Assembly (NCBI GenBank): GCA_964588685.1
Contig: CAZPQG010000002.1
Coordinates: 1 to 64,000, forward strand
From: CAYVBW01 sp964588685
Lineage (GTDB): Bacteria; Patescibacteriota; Microgenomatia; UBA1400; PJMF01
Direction: 5' to 3'
DNA length: 64,000 nucleotides
The position numbers were made by a program, and so were the translations under genes. This document shows positions 44,613 to 53,807 of the stretch, one piece after another. How positions within the stretch are numbered: the stretch's first letter is position 1; each line of letters starts with the position of its first letter. The notes beneath the pieces were generated by a model, which was given only the letters and a program-made list of their open reading frames with translations, was not told the origin of the DNA and searched no databases.

Positions 44613-44776
44613 AAAATGGTAGCTGCTGATATTACTTTAGCTGCTGATATCACTTAAAATGTTAAAAGCCTAATAATGAACCTAACTGCTGACTTAAAAT
44701 TATTAAAAATTATTTGCCTCGTTGTATGTAGTAATTATAGCCAGGCTGTCTTTTGCCGCAGCAGTGCTTCTAATTT

Positions 44777-45535
44777 TTAGCTCTCTTGAATTTTAACTAC
44801 CGGCAGATCAAATCGCAGGTCAATCACTCTAATTTCTTGATCGGCAGTTAAATCTTGTTTTATTTTTGCCAAATCATCACTAATTAATTTAACCTTCATG
44901 GCTGTTAAAGCCGGCAGCATAGTATCTTCAAAAATATAATCAGTATTATTAACTGTTACTGAGCTTTCTTTTTTATTTAATTTAAAATCATTATAATCCA
45001 ATTCTTGTTGATTAAAATACTCAACATAATCAGTTATCGTTTGATGCAAATCTAAATCTATTTTTTCAGCACTGATTTCGTTTTGGTAAGCCTCAGTCAT
45101 TGTAATCAACGGCAAATCAAATTGGTTGGAATCTTGTGCCAAATAGCCTTGAGAATTAACAATATATGTTTGTTGGTCTATCTTTATTTTATATGATGGA
45201 TCTTTTTTAAGAAAAGAGATAAGCAAAGTGTCGGGTAATCTTTTTTGTATTTGCAGCGGCTCAAAAACTTGTCCCTGTTCATTAACCAGAGTTGATAAAA
45301 ATAACGGAGTTTGGTCAAAACGGGTGAAAAATAAAGATTTATTTTTTAAAAAAGACAACTGCTCACATAATTCCGGATTAGGTTGACCGTCAACTAAACA
45401 TTTTATCTGCTGTACCTTAAATAAAATTCCTCCTGCACCAAAAACAGTCAATATCAATATAACTGCTAAGAAATAGTTAAGTTTAGAATGTTGAGGTTGG
45501 TTTGTATTTAATTTGGCAGGCGATCTTTTTCGCAT
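44777..45535 (-). CDS. ftsQ: FtsQ/DivIB division protein
   Basis: A 252-aa bitopic protein: a basic cytoplasmic end (MRKRSPAKL), a helix at about residues 22-42, and an extracytoplasmic part. The POTRA-like region (about 45-115) includes KRLPDTLLISFLKKDPSYKIK, the pattern of FtsQ. The beta domain follows. It links FtsL and FtsB to the septum. Family identity is low; the position between murG and ftsA supports the call. Starts 16 bp after murG. Confidence 0.85.
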   Translation of the reverse strand: MRKRSPAKLNTNQPQHSKLNYFLAVILILTVFGAGGILFKVQQIKCLVDGQPNPELCEQLSFLKNKSLFFTRFDQTPLFLSTLVNEQGQVFEPLQIQKRLPDTLLISFLKKDPSYKIKIDQQTYIVNSQGYLAQDSNQFDLPLITMTEAYQNEISAEKIDLDLHQTITDYVEYFNQQELDYNDFKLNKKESSVTVNNTDYIFEDTMLPALTAMKVKLISDDLAKIKQDLTADQEIRVIDLRFDLPVVKIQES

Positions 45536-45550
45536 TGTTAAAGGTAGAAC

Positions 45551-46687
45551 TTATGAATTGGACAATGTAGTTAATATTTTAAAAAGTTTTTTAGCTGCAT
45601 TCTGAGGTGTTTGAGCTTTTAATTGAGCCAAATTGGCAACAAAGGAGGCATGTTCTTGCTGAATCCGGTTAATCGCATTTTGCAAGTTATCTAAAGTTAG
45701 ATCTTTTTGCAAAAGCATAACACCGGCTTTGTGCTTGGCTGCAAATTCTGCATTGCGCTGCTGCTCAGCAAAATGAGCATGAGGCAAGGGCACTAAAATT
45801 GAAGGCAAAGTGTAGTGAATTAGTTCTTCAATGGTATTGATACCGGCTCTGGACAAAGCTAAAAAAGCATGTTGATAAAGCCAAGCTAAATCCGCAGCAT
45901 CAATCCACGGCAAAATAAAATAACGGTCTGGATTAATGCCTTGACCATTAGCAGCGCTGCTTAATTCTTGTTGATAATTATAAAGTTTATTAGCTCTTCC
46001 GCATTGATGAATCACTATATAACGTTTGGTTAACCAGTGAAGATGCTGTGCCACGAAATCGTTAATAGTTTTAGATCCCTGGTTGCCCCCCATTACTAAC
46101 AGTAGTTTGTCATTAAGCTCAAACGGGAGCCAGTTAGGTTTAGCCGCTTGCTGAGGTGTTTTAAGTACTGACCGTAATGGGGTACCGGTTAAAACAGCTT
46201 TATTTTTAATTTTTTCTAAATTAAAATTAGCTAAATCAGGATATGAATAAGCCACTTTAGCAGCAAATTTAAAAATTATTTTATTAGCCAAACCCACTAC
46301 CATCGTTCCTTCATGAGCTAAGGATGGAACGCCTTTTATTTTCCCTGCCAAAACAAATGGAACAGCCACGTAGCCGCCAAAAGACATAATAACATCAGGT
46401 TTTTCTTGTTGGATAATCCTTAAAGCTTTCACAAAGCTAATGATAAAAAAAAATGGTTTTATTAACCAGGAAAAAAAACCTGACCAGCCGAGTTTAACTG
46501 TTTTAACAGGGATAAACGGAACTTTTCTTTTATTGACTTCATATGCTTCCACAGCCGGCTGCTTAAGATTTTCCTGACTGTAAATTCTGCCGGCAAAAAC
46601 TATCTCAGTATCAGGCTGATTGTTATTAAGCCAATCAATTAATCCTAAAGCCGGTGTTAAGTGTCCACCCGGAATTAAAATTTTCAT
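45551..46687 (-). CDS. murG: lipid II synthase MurG
   Basis: A 378-aa GT28 enzyme transferring GlcNAc from UDP-GlcNAc to lipid I. The N-terminal Gly loop is GGHLTPALG (7-15). FGGYVAVPFVLAGKIKGVPSLAHEG follows. The donor domain has LLVMGGNQGSKTINDF and ALSRAGINTIEELIHYTLPSILVPLPHA. The usual H-E-Q motif reads HEGTMVVG. Peripheral on the inner face. It lies between ftsW and ftsQ, as in classical dcw clusters. Confidence 0.93.
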   Translation of the reverse strand: MKILIPGGHLTPALGLIDWLNNNQPDTEIVFAGRIYSQENLKQPAVEAYEVNKRKVPFIPVKTVKLGWSGFFSWLIKPFFFIISFVKALRIIQQEKPDVIMSFGGYVAVPFVLAGKIKGVPSLAHEGTMVVGLANKIIFKFAAKVAYSYPDLANFNLEKIKNKAVLTGTPLRSVLKTPQQAAKPNWLPFELNDKLLLVMGGNQGSKTINDFVAQHLHWLTKRYIVIHQCGRANKLYNYQQELSSAANGQGINPDRYFILPWIDAADLAWLYQHAFLALSRAGINTIEELIHYTLPSILVPLPHAHFAEQQRNAEFAAKHKAGVMLLQKDLTLDNLQNAINRIQQEHASFVANLAQLKAQTPQNAAKKLFKILTTLSNS

Positions 46688-46716
46688 AATTAATTAAGAT
46701 TATTTTTAATAATCGC

Positions 46717-47796
46717 TTACTTTTTATTTTTCGCTAATTTAAAAACTAATCCTGAAGCAAACAGGACTGTGGTTAAAGACGATCCTCCATAAGAAAACAG
46801 CGGTAACGGCAAACCTGTTAACGGAACCAAAGCTACGATTGAAGCTAAATTTAAAATAGTTTGAACAGCAATCCAAGTTAAAACGCCAATCAATAAAAGC
46901 TGTTCAAATGACTGCGATTTTTGCCTAATTGCAGTTTGATAGATCAAATAAAACCAATAACTAAAAGCAGTAATAATAATCATCGAACCAATAAAACCTA
47001 TTTCTTCTGCCACAATGGAAAAAATTGAATCACTGCTGACTTCAGGAATAAAGGCGTATTTTTGTTGCGAATTACCTAAACCTCGACCAAGCCAGCCGCC
47101 GCTGCCTAATGCCAAGGTGATCTGTCTAATTTGAAAACTAGCGCCCAACGGATCTGTTTGGGGATTGAAAAATGTTTGTATTCTCCTAAGCCGATAAGGA
47201 GAAAGAGCTACTACAATTACTAATGCCAAGCCCGTCACGGCGCCAATAGGCAATATTTTCTTGATATCTCCGCCGGCTGTAAAAAAAATACTGGCAGCAA
47301 TTGTTAATAAAACTAACAATGAGCCTATGTCAGGCTGTAATAAAAGGATTAAAGAGGGGAGAGCAGTTAAAAAGATAAAAGGTGTTATTTTTTGATGATC
47401 GCTCATCCAGTTAGCAAAAAATATAGCTAATCCCAGTTTGAACAATTCCACCGGTTGGAAAGAGGTAAAGCCCAGATCCAGCCAACGTCGGGCAGCATTA
47501 ACTTCTACTCCAATAGCAGGAACCAAAGTTAAGGCTAACAAAATTAAAAAAAGAATGTATAACGGAAAGCTCAATTTTGACCAGATTTTAAGAGGCATGA
47601 AATAAGCAATAAAAAAACCCAGCACCCCGATCACAAACCAAATTAATTGCCGCACAATAAAATAATATTGATGGCCGTACAGTGTAAAGCTTTCAACAGT
47701 TGAAGCTTCAAAAACAAAAAATAAGCCAACCAAAGACAAAAGCGTGAGTACAAAAATAAATTTACCGGCGAGAGAAGTTTTAAAGACGTTGGGCAT
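46717..47796 (-). CDS. ftsW: SEDS septal peptidoglycan polymerase FtsW
   Basis: A 359-aa, about 10-helix protein. NAARRWLDLGFTSFQPVELFKLGLAIFFA, LLQPDIGSLLVLLTI with the conserved Asp, LGSGGWLGRGLGNSQQKYAFIPEVSSDSIFSIVAEE and the final LFSYGGSSL are FtsW hallmarks; PEVSSDSIF in place of PERQTDFIF separates it from RodA. It polymerises glycan with FtsI at the septum. 30 bp from murG. Confidence 0.92.
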   Translation of the reverse strand: MPNVFKTSLAGKFIFVLTLLSLVGLFFVFEASTVESFTLYGHQYYFIVRQLIWFVIGVLGFFIAYFMPLKIWSKLSFPLYILFLILLALTLVPAIGVEVNAARRWLDLGFTSFQPVELFKLGLAIFFANWMSDHQKITPFIFLTALPSLILLLQPDIGSLLVLLTIAASIFFTAGGDIKKILPIGAVTGLALVIVVALSPYRLRRIQTFFNPQTDPLGASFQIRQITLALGSGGWLGRGLGNSQQKYAFIPEVSSDSIFSIVAEEIGFIGSMIIITAFSYWFYLIYQTAIRQKSQSFEQLLLIGVLTWIAVQTILNLASIVALVPLTGLPLPLFSYGGSSLTTVLFASGLVFKLAKNKK

Positions 47797-47899
47797 GATG
47801 CGCCATAAATTTATTAATAAGTGATGGCAATAATGTTTGAATTTAATTTATTTTTAATAACAGTTTGAGTTCAGTCAAGCAAAATTAAACAAAAGCCAA

Positions 47900-48946
47900 C
47901 TAGATTACAGCCAACCAGACTCCAAATAAAGTGAGCATAATCTGAACTAACCATGCTCTTTGGACAATTTTAGGCTCTTCCCAGCCATAAGACTGTAAAG
48001 ATAAATGAAAAGGAGCAGCAACAAACACTTTTTTATTTTTAAACTTTTTTGCCAGCAATTGAATTAAAGAGCTGGAAGCTTCAAACACAAAAATAAAGCC
48101 AATAATTAATAATGCCACAATCTTGCCTAATAATAACCCTACCACTGCCAAAGTAGCTCCAAAAGCTAACGAACCAACATCGCCCAACATAATCCTAGCC
48201 GGATAAACATTAAAATAAAGAAAGGAAATTAAAGCCCCAATCCATAAAGCTAAAAATACTGATAAAGTTAAATCCAAAATAGAAGCAGACAATATCCATA
48301 AACCAAACAATGAAATCATTAATATTCCGCTAGCTAAACCATCTAAGCCGTCAGTAATATTAACAGCATTGGCAAAAGCCACGATCACAAACGCAGCAAA
48401 AGGAATATACAGCCAACCTAATTCAAAGATGCCGACAAAAGGAATGTTAAGGAATGAGATACCTAAATTTAGATACAGCATTAAAGCAATAATTACAGCC
48501 AGAACAATCTGAATAACTAGTTTAAACCTCATTTTTAAACCAAAAAATCCGGTCTGATCAAAAGCAAAAAATTTTTTAATGTCATCATATAAACCTAACA
48601 AGGCAAATGACAAGAAAGTAAAGAATAAGACATTAACTTCTGACTCAAAACATTCATATGCACTAAACAATTCCACCCCAATTAAATTGAGAATGGGAAT
48701 TAATAAGGCAAACAATAAAGAGATAATTAAAACAAGCAGCAAGCCGCCGCCAATAGGCGTGCCGTCTTTATCTTTGTGATAATAATTAAAAACAGTTGTT
48801 TTTTCACCAAAAGCATCGGTAGCTTTATCTTGTTTTTTTCGTTGAAAGTGAAACTTATAAAGAACATTAATAAAAGGAACTATCAGGATACTGACTACAA
48901 TAAAAGAAAAAATGAGTAATCCCAAAGAAAGCGCTAGAGTGTTCAT
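47900..48946 (-). CDS. mraY: MraY-type phospho-MurNAc-pentapeptide transferase
   Basis: A 348-aa, about 10-helix PNPT-family enzyme making lipid I. TPIGGGLLLVL corresponds to the TPTMGG region, then LLGLYDDIKKFF with the DD pair, ANAVNITDGLDGLASG with the essential Asp, and MLGDVGSLAFGA. The loop-9 HHH motif normally written TPIHHHFE reads APFHLSLQSYGWEEPKIVQRAW, so only one His remains. Position beside ftsW and murG makes MraY by far the likeliest role. A WecA-like specificity is the alternative. Confidence 0.85.
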   Translation of the reverse strand: MNTLALSLGLLIFSFIVVSILIVPFINVLYKFHFQRKKQDKATDAFGEKTTVFNYYHKDKDGTPIGGGLLLVLIISLLFALLIPILNLIGVELFSAYECFESEVNVLFFTFLSFALLGLYDDIKKFFAFDQTGFFGLKMRFKLVIQIVLAVIIALMLYLNLGISFLNIPFVGIFELGWLYIPFAAFVIVAFANAVNITDGLDGLASGILMISLFGLWILSASILDLTLSVFLALWIGALISFLYFNVYPARIMLGDVGSLAFGATLAVVGLLLGKIVALLIIGFIFVFEASSSLIQLLAKKFKNKKVFVAAPFHLSLQSYGWEEPKIVQRAWLVQIMLTLFGVWLAVI

Positions 48947-49029
48947 GTTAATAACATATTATTTATTATTTTTTTTAACGAAAATTTTACCCGCCCGCGG
49001 TCTATTTCAACTGCCTTTACATCATTATT

Positions 49030-50406
49030 TTAAGCCGCCCTTGCTCTCTCGATATTAGCCCCCAGTGATCTAAGCTTAACATCAATCTGTTCATAACCAC
49101 GATCAATTTGATTAACATCCGTCAAAATTGTTTGGCCCTGTCCGCTGATAGCAGCCAATAATATTGTGGCACCGGCCCTAAGATCGCAGACTTTGAATTT
49201 ACCGCCGGTAAACTGAGTTGGACCGCTGATTTTAATGGCATGAATATCACTTTCTTTTCTATCTTTCCAATTAAAATTATATATTTTTTCCGGATAAGGT
49301 ACATCCAGTTCGATTGGCTTAATGTCAGCGCCCATTTTGTTTAAATGTTCAATATATTGGAAACGATTTTGCATCACCGTTTCATGAACAATACTATCCC
49401 CCTCAGCTTGAGAAATTAAAGTAGTCCACAACGGCTGCCAATCAGTCATAAATCCGGGATGTATGCCGGTAGCAACATCAGTGGCGCGTAATTTGTCCTG
49501 ATAAAAAAATCTTGCACCGTAATTACCCGCCTCGAAACCTCCTCCTGCTTCCTCCAGTTTATCAATAAAAGCCGTAAAATCTTGACACTGCGCGTTCTCA
49601 ATAATAACATCGCCTTTAGTGGCCACGGCTGCACAGGCATAACTCACAGCTTCATTCCGGTCAGGCATTACTTGGTGAATAGCCCCATGCAGCTGTGATA
49701 CTCCTTCTATTTCAATCACTCTATTAGCCCGTCTTCTCACGCGGGCTCCCATTTCATTTAAAAATAAAATTAAATCATCAATTTCCGGCTCTTGAGCGGC
49801 ATTCTCCAAAATTGTTGTTCCCTCAGCTAAAACGGCAGCCATAATTAGTGTCTCGGTACCGGTATGAGTATTTTTTGCAAAACGATAATTAGCGCCGATT
49901 AATTGGTCTGTTTCCAGATGTAAAAACCCATCATGATATTCATAATCCACTCCTAATTTTTTTAAACCGGCTAAATGCCTGTCTAAGGGACGGACTCCTA
50001 TTTGATCACCACCGGGTAGAGGTAGTTTGGCTTTACTAAATTTTGCTAATAACGGACCGATAAACAAAGTAGAAGCTCTTGATAATGGGCCGTATTCATT
50101 AGCAATTTCAAATTGATCAATTCCCCGGGGATCAAGAAACAGCATTTTAGGACCTGCTTCCCACACCTTGCCTCCTAATTTTTTAATAACATCAGCTACT
50201 AAATAAACGTCTTCAATATCAGGCAAGTTCAACAGACAGCTTTTACTATCTGCCATCAGAGAAGCAATCATTAATTTATAAGAAGCATTTTTAGCTCCAC
50301 CCAACCTCACTACGCCGCTTAAAGGAGTGCCGCCCTGGATAACGAGCTTAGTTTGATTTAACTTGTTTTCCGGTGAGCCATTATTACTAAAATTCATAGA
50401 ATTCAT
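49030..50406 (-). CDS. murA: UDP-GlcNAc enolpyruvyl transferase MurA, Cys-to-Asp form
   Basis: A 458-aa EPSP-synthase-fold enzyme for the first committed peptidoglycan step. The substrate lysine is in GGAKNASYK. The catalytic loop reads LPGGDQIGVRPLDRH: Asp124 stands where most MurA have Cys (E. coli Cys115, LPGGCTIGARP). That Cys is the covalent target of fosfomycin; the Asp form is active and resistant in Mycobacterium and Chlamydia. The general base Asp is in GFMTDWQP. The N-terminal about 18 residues are an extension; a second Met lies at residue 4. Confidence 0.95.
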   Translation of the reverse strand: MNSMNFSNNGSPENKLNQTKLVIQGGTPLSGVVRLGGAKNASYKLMIASLMADSKSCLLNLPDIEDVYLVADVIKKLGGKVWEAGPKMLFLDPRGIDQFEIANEYGPLSRASTLFIGPLLAKFSKAKLPLPGGDQIGVRPLDRHLAGLKKLGVDYEYHDGFLHLETDQLIGANYRFAKNTHTGTETLIMAAVLAEGTTILENAAQEPEIDDLILFLNEMGARVRRRANRVIEIEGVSQLHGAIHQVMPDRNEAVSYACAAVATKGDVIIENAQCQDFTAFIDKLEEAGGGFEAGNYGARFFYQDKLRATDVATGIHPGFMTDWQPLWTTLISQAEGDSIVHETVMQNRFQYIEHLNKMGADIKPIELDVPYPEKIYNFNWKDRKESDIHAIKISGPTQFTGGKFKVCDLRAGATILLAAISGQGQTILTDVNQIDRGYEQIDVKLRSLGANIERARAA

Positions 50407-50660
50407 AGCATGTTAATTTAAACTTAAATACTTATCGCAATAAATTATCTTAATAAATACAATAAATTATTAATCCTGATTATACTTTGCAGCTTGTTTC
50501 GCTAACTACAGCTTTGCTTACTCCTGAGAGTAGTAGTGCTTTTATTGTACTATAGATTGTTTTAATAGCTAGCAGATTGTCCTATTTTTTTTATTTTTGA
50601 TTGTAAAACAAATATTGTTATTGATGTTAATTAATTGTTATTGATGCTAATTACCTGAAT

Positions 50661-51632
50661 TTAATCAATCCAAAATACTTCCTCTTCCAGCTCAAGATTA
50701 TATTTATTTTTCACTTCAGTCTTAACTTTGACAATCAACTGCTTAACATCCTTGGCTGTACCGCCGTTAGTATTAATCATAAAATTAGCATGTTGTTTGC
50801 TGATTTGGATAGAACCTTCTGTCATACCTTTTAATCCGGCTTGATCAATAATCAATCCAACTGAAACATAATCTTTATCTTTAAATTGAGGCAATAACTG
50901 TTTTAAACGATTATTGTTGGGTACATTCTTAAAAATACAACCACTCGAAGGCATCCCTAGTGGCTGCGTTTTCATGCGGTGCAGAGTGTATTTCCTCATT
51001 AATTCTTCAGCAGCTTGGGCAGTTTCTTTTTGCAAAACAATAATTGCCCGCATAATTACTTCTTTAGTATTATGAAATCGAGTGTAATCATAAGCAAAAT
51101 CACATTCCTCGCGATCCAGCCAAATTACTTCACCTGCGTGATTAATAATTTCTACTTTAAAAACACAGTCGCTAATCAAAAAATCTTGATAATGAGCATT
51201 GTTGTAAATCGCTCCTCCTAAAGTACCGGGGACACCTACTAATGGTTCCAAACCACTTAAGCCTCGGCTGACAGTTTGTTTCACCACTGAAGATAAATTG
51301 GCTCCGCTATCTATTTGTAAAACATAATTGCCATTGGCATTATTGACTATTTTAAAATCGTTGTGTCTCGCTAAAATTACCAAACCTGAAACGCCTTCAT
51401 CAGCTATAATGACATTGCTAGCTTCCCCTAAAATTGTAAATTTCAAATCTTGCTGATAACAAAATTTAACTAAATTAAATAAATCTTGACGGGTCTTTGT
51501 TTTAACTAAGACTTCTGCCGGACCTCCAATTTTGAAGTGAGCAATTTTAGCCAACGGAACTTTTACTTTAAACTTTAAATCAGAAAACTGATGTTTAAGC
51601 TGTCTTAAAATCTCATTAGTAATAGTTGACAT
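50661..51632 (-). CDS. murB: UDP-N-acetylenolpyruvoylglucosamine reductase MurB
   Basis: A 323-aa FAD enzyme reducing enolpyruvyl-UDP-GlcNAc to UDP-MurNAc. The FAD-binding domain has AHFKIGGPAEVLVKTKT and LGEASNVIIADEG. GLEPLVGVPGTLGGAIYNNAH follows, then the catalytic Ser in QPLGMPSSGCIFKN (about residue 235). The E-terminal region ends LELEEEVFWI. The ATG at 51632 is preferred over a TTG eight codons upstream. It lies 254 bp from murA; that gap shows no gene. Confidence 0.93.
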   Translation of the reverse strand: MSTITNEILRQLKHQFSDLKFKVKVPLAKIAHFKIGGPAEVLVKTKTRQDLFNLVKFCYQQDLKFTILGEASNVIIADEGVSGLVILARHNDFKIVNNANGNYVLQIDSGANLSSVVKQTVSRGLSGLEPLVGVPGTLGGAIYNNAHYQDFLISDCVFKVEIINHAGEVIWLDREECDFAYDYTRFHNTKEVIMRAIIVLQKETAQAAEELMRKYTLHRMKTQPLGMPSSGCIFKNVPNNNRLKQLLPQFKDKDYVSVGLIIDQAGLKGMTEGSIQISKQHANFMINTNGGTAKDVKQLIVKVKTEVKNKYNLELEEEVFWID

Positions 51633-51725
51633 AATGCTCGATAAATTTCTTGTCAATAAATTTTAAAATATCGTTCTCTTGCTGCTGATCAATAAATTAA
51701 TTTCTTTAGCTGTTTATCAGGAAAA

Positions 51726-52301
51726 CTAGTATGCGGCTGAACGAATCATACCCACGGATTCAGAGGGCCAATATCTGAAAAAGGCTTTGCCGACAATCAT
51801 AGATTGAGTAATAGGCCCCCAAACTCTTGAGTCGCTGGAATGATTTCTATTATCGCCCATAACAAAATATTCATCTGCAGCTAAAGTTACAGCTTCGTCA
51901 TCAATAAATTGGCCCGGGTTGGTTTTTGTATCCGCTGGTAAATACTTTTCTTCCAAAACAGCGGAGTTAACAAATACTTGACGGGATTTAATTTCAATTC
52001 TTTCGCCGGGTAAAGCGATGACCCGTTTTATAAAATCACAGCCTGTACCTACCGGGCAATTTGCTTCAGGAGGAGCTTTAAAAACGATAACATCTCCTCG
52101 CTCCGGTTGTTTAAAAGAATAACTGATTTTATCTGTCAAAACATAATCACCGCTGTGAAAATTTGGCTCCATAGATTGACCGTTAACCTGGTGTGGTTGG
52201 AGCAAAAAAATATAAACAATTAAAAAAATTGAGAGGGCAATTACCAGCGTTTCAAAAACATCAAGAATAAAGGCGGCAATTTTTCTAAAAAAATTTGGCA
52301 T
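51726..52301 (-). CDS. lepB: signal peptidase I
   Basis: A 191-aa membrane protease with one N-terminal helix (about 12-34). Box B with Ser43 is NGQSMEPNFHSGDYVL. Box D with the general base Lys92 is CDFIKRVIALPGE. Box E is GDNRNHSSDSRVWGPI. It removes signal peptides on the outer face. It heads the minus-strand block and diverges from the flippase gene at 52450. A CPVGTGC insert before the Lys box may form a disulfide. Confidence 0.93.
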   Translation of the reverse strand: MPNFFRKIAAFILDVFETLVIALSIFLIVYIFLLQPHQVNGQSMEPNFHSGDYVLTDKISYSFKQPERGDVIVFKAPPEANCPVGTGCDFIKRVIALPGERIEIKSRQVFVNSAVLEEKYLPADTKTNPGQFIDDEAVTLAADEYFVMGDNRNHSSDSRVWGPITQSMIVGKAFFRYWPSESVGMIRSAAY

Positions 52302-52449
52302 AATTGAATGATAATAAGTTTTAATCTAGAATACAATGCACGTTTTGATAAAATTTAATCTATTAACTAGTATATCAGCAGCACTGCTTATTCCAATAAA
52401 TTCCAATAAAAATTTCTACAAAAAATTTGACAAATTAAATTTAATTTAA

Positions 52450-53673
52450 ATGAATTATACAAAAAAAATCATCGCAGGATTTTCTTGGGAAACCGTATTG
52501 AAACTTTCTACTTATGGTTTAACTTTAATTAAAATTTATTTTTTAGCTAGAATTCTTGATCCGGCTGATTTTGGTTTATTTTCTCTAGCCCTAATTGCAC
52601 TGGGGATCAGTGAATCTATGACCCAAACTGGGATTAATCTCACTATGATTCAATCAAAATTATCAGTTGAATATTTCTTGGATACTGCCTGGGTTATCTC
52701 CATTATCAGAGGTTTTCTTATCGGCATTATTATGCTTATTGTCGGCTATGGAATGAACTTTTTCTATCAAGAACCAGCCTTATTAACGTTAATAGCCTTA
52801 GCTACTTTAATTCCCGTAATTAAAGGCTTTATTAATCCTTTTGTTGTGGTACTGCATAAAAAAATGTTTTATTGGCAAGATACACTTTACCGCATAAGCG
52901 TGTTTTTGATACAAACCATCTTTGCCATTATTTTAGGTGCTTTAACTAAATCAGCTCATGGTTTAATCCTTGGCTTTATCACAGCTGCCGTGTTTGAAAC
53001 CGTTATCTCTTTTTTAGTTTTTAAAAAACATCCAATTTTTAAATATACCAGTTCCAGAGCCAAAATCATTTTTGATAATGCCAAGTGGTTAAGCATAGGG
53101 TCGCTGCTCAATTATTTAGTGGAAAATATTGATGACTTTTTAATTGGTGCTATCACCAGCACACATTTGTTAGGTATCTATCATAATGCCTACAGCCTTA
53201 CTCATAAATTTAGCTACGAAGTAGCTAAATCAACACACTATGGCACCATCCCTGTTTACACTAAAATTATTCAACAAAAAGATAAATTAAAAAAAACTTT
53301 TACCAAATCATTTTTAGCTACAATCGGTTTAGCATTAGCTGTTTCTATTCCGCTTTATATTTTTAATGAACCGATTATCACCATTCTATTAGGAGAAAAA
53401 TGGCTTGAAGCAATTCCTTTAGTCAGACCGCTGGTTGCAGCTGGAGTTATTCAAACAATTTCAATGACTAGTTATACCATGATGCTGGCTAGTAAAAAAT
53501 ATAAAATTATGAACTTGCACTTATTGCTTTCGCTGCTCTTAATGATTTTATTCATTATAGTTCTCGGACGGCGACAAGGATTAATCGGAGCAATTTACGG
53601 CATAGTGTGGTCTCGAGCCTTAACAACACCGATTATTATTTATTATTTTTGGCATTTTTTTAAAAAAAATTGA
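52450..53673 (+). CDS. polysaccharide flippase (MOP/PST family)
   Basis: A 407-aa polytopic protein with about 11-12 helices, a second Wzx/TuaB-type flippase. KIIAGFSWETVLKLSTYGL, ARILDPADFGLFSLAL and TQTGINLTMIQ are typical. In the second half, NYLVENIDDFLIGAITSTHLLGIYHNAY. It is not a close copy of the one at 1926. With the ligase-like gene that follows it may serve another glycan. The ATG follows AT-rich DNA, no Shine-Dalgarno. Confidence 0.85.
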   Translation: MNYTKKIIAGFSWETVLKLSTYGLTLIKIYFLARILDPADFGLFSLALIALGISESMTQTGINLTMIQSKLSVEYFLDTAWVISIIRGFLIGIIMLIVGYGMNFFYQEPALLTLIALATLIPVIKGFINPFVVVLHKKMFYWQDTLYRISVFLIQTIFAIILGALTKSAHGLILGFITAAVFETVISFLVFKKHPIFKYTSSRAKIIFDNAKWLSIGSLLNYLVENIDDFLIGAITSTHLLGIYHNAYSLTHKFSYEVAKSTHYGTIPVYTKIIQQKDKLKKTFTKSFLATIGLALAVSIPLYIFNEPIITILLGEKWLEAIPLVRPLVAAGVIQTISMTSYTMMLASKKYKIMNLHLLLSLLLMILFIIVLGRRQGLIGAIYGIVWSRALTTPIIIYYFWHFFKKN

Positions 53674-53807
53674 CTTTTTGTGCAGATATCTGTCTACCAT
53701 TTCGCTTAGCATCATTTAATTAAAATTAGTTAGCAAGTAAAATTGATTGGTTTTATAAAAAACTAGAATTGGTTGCTTTTATAAATTTAAGACACAATAA
53801 TATTTAT

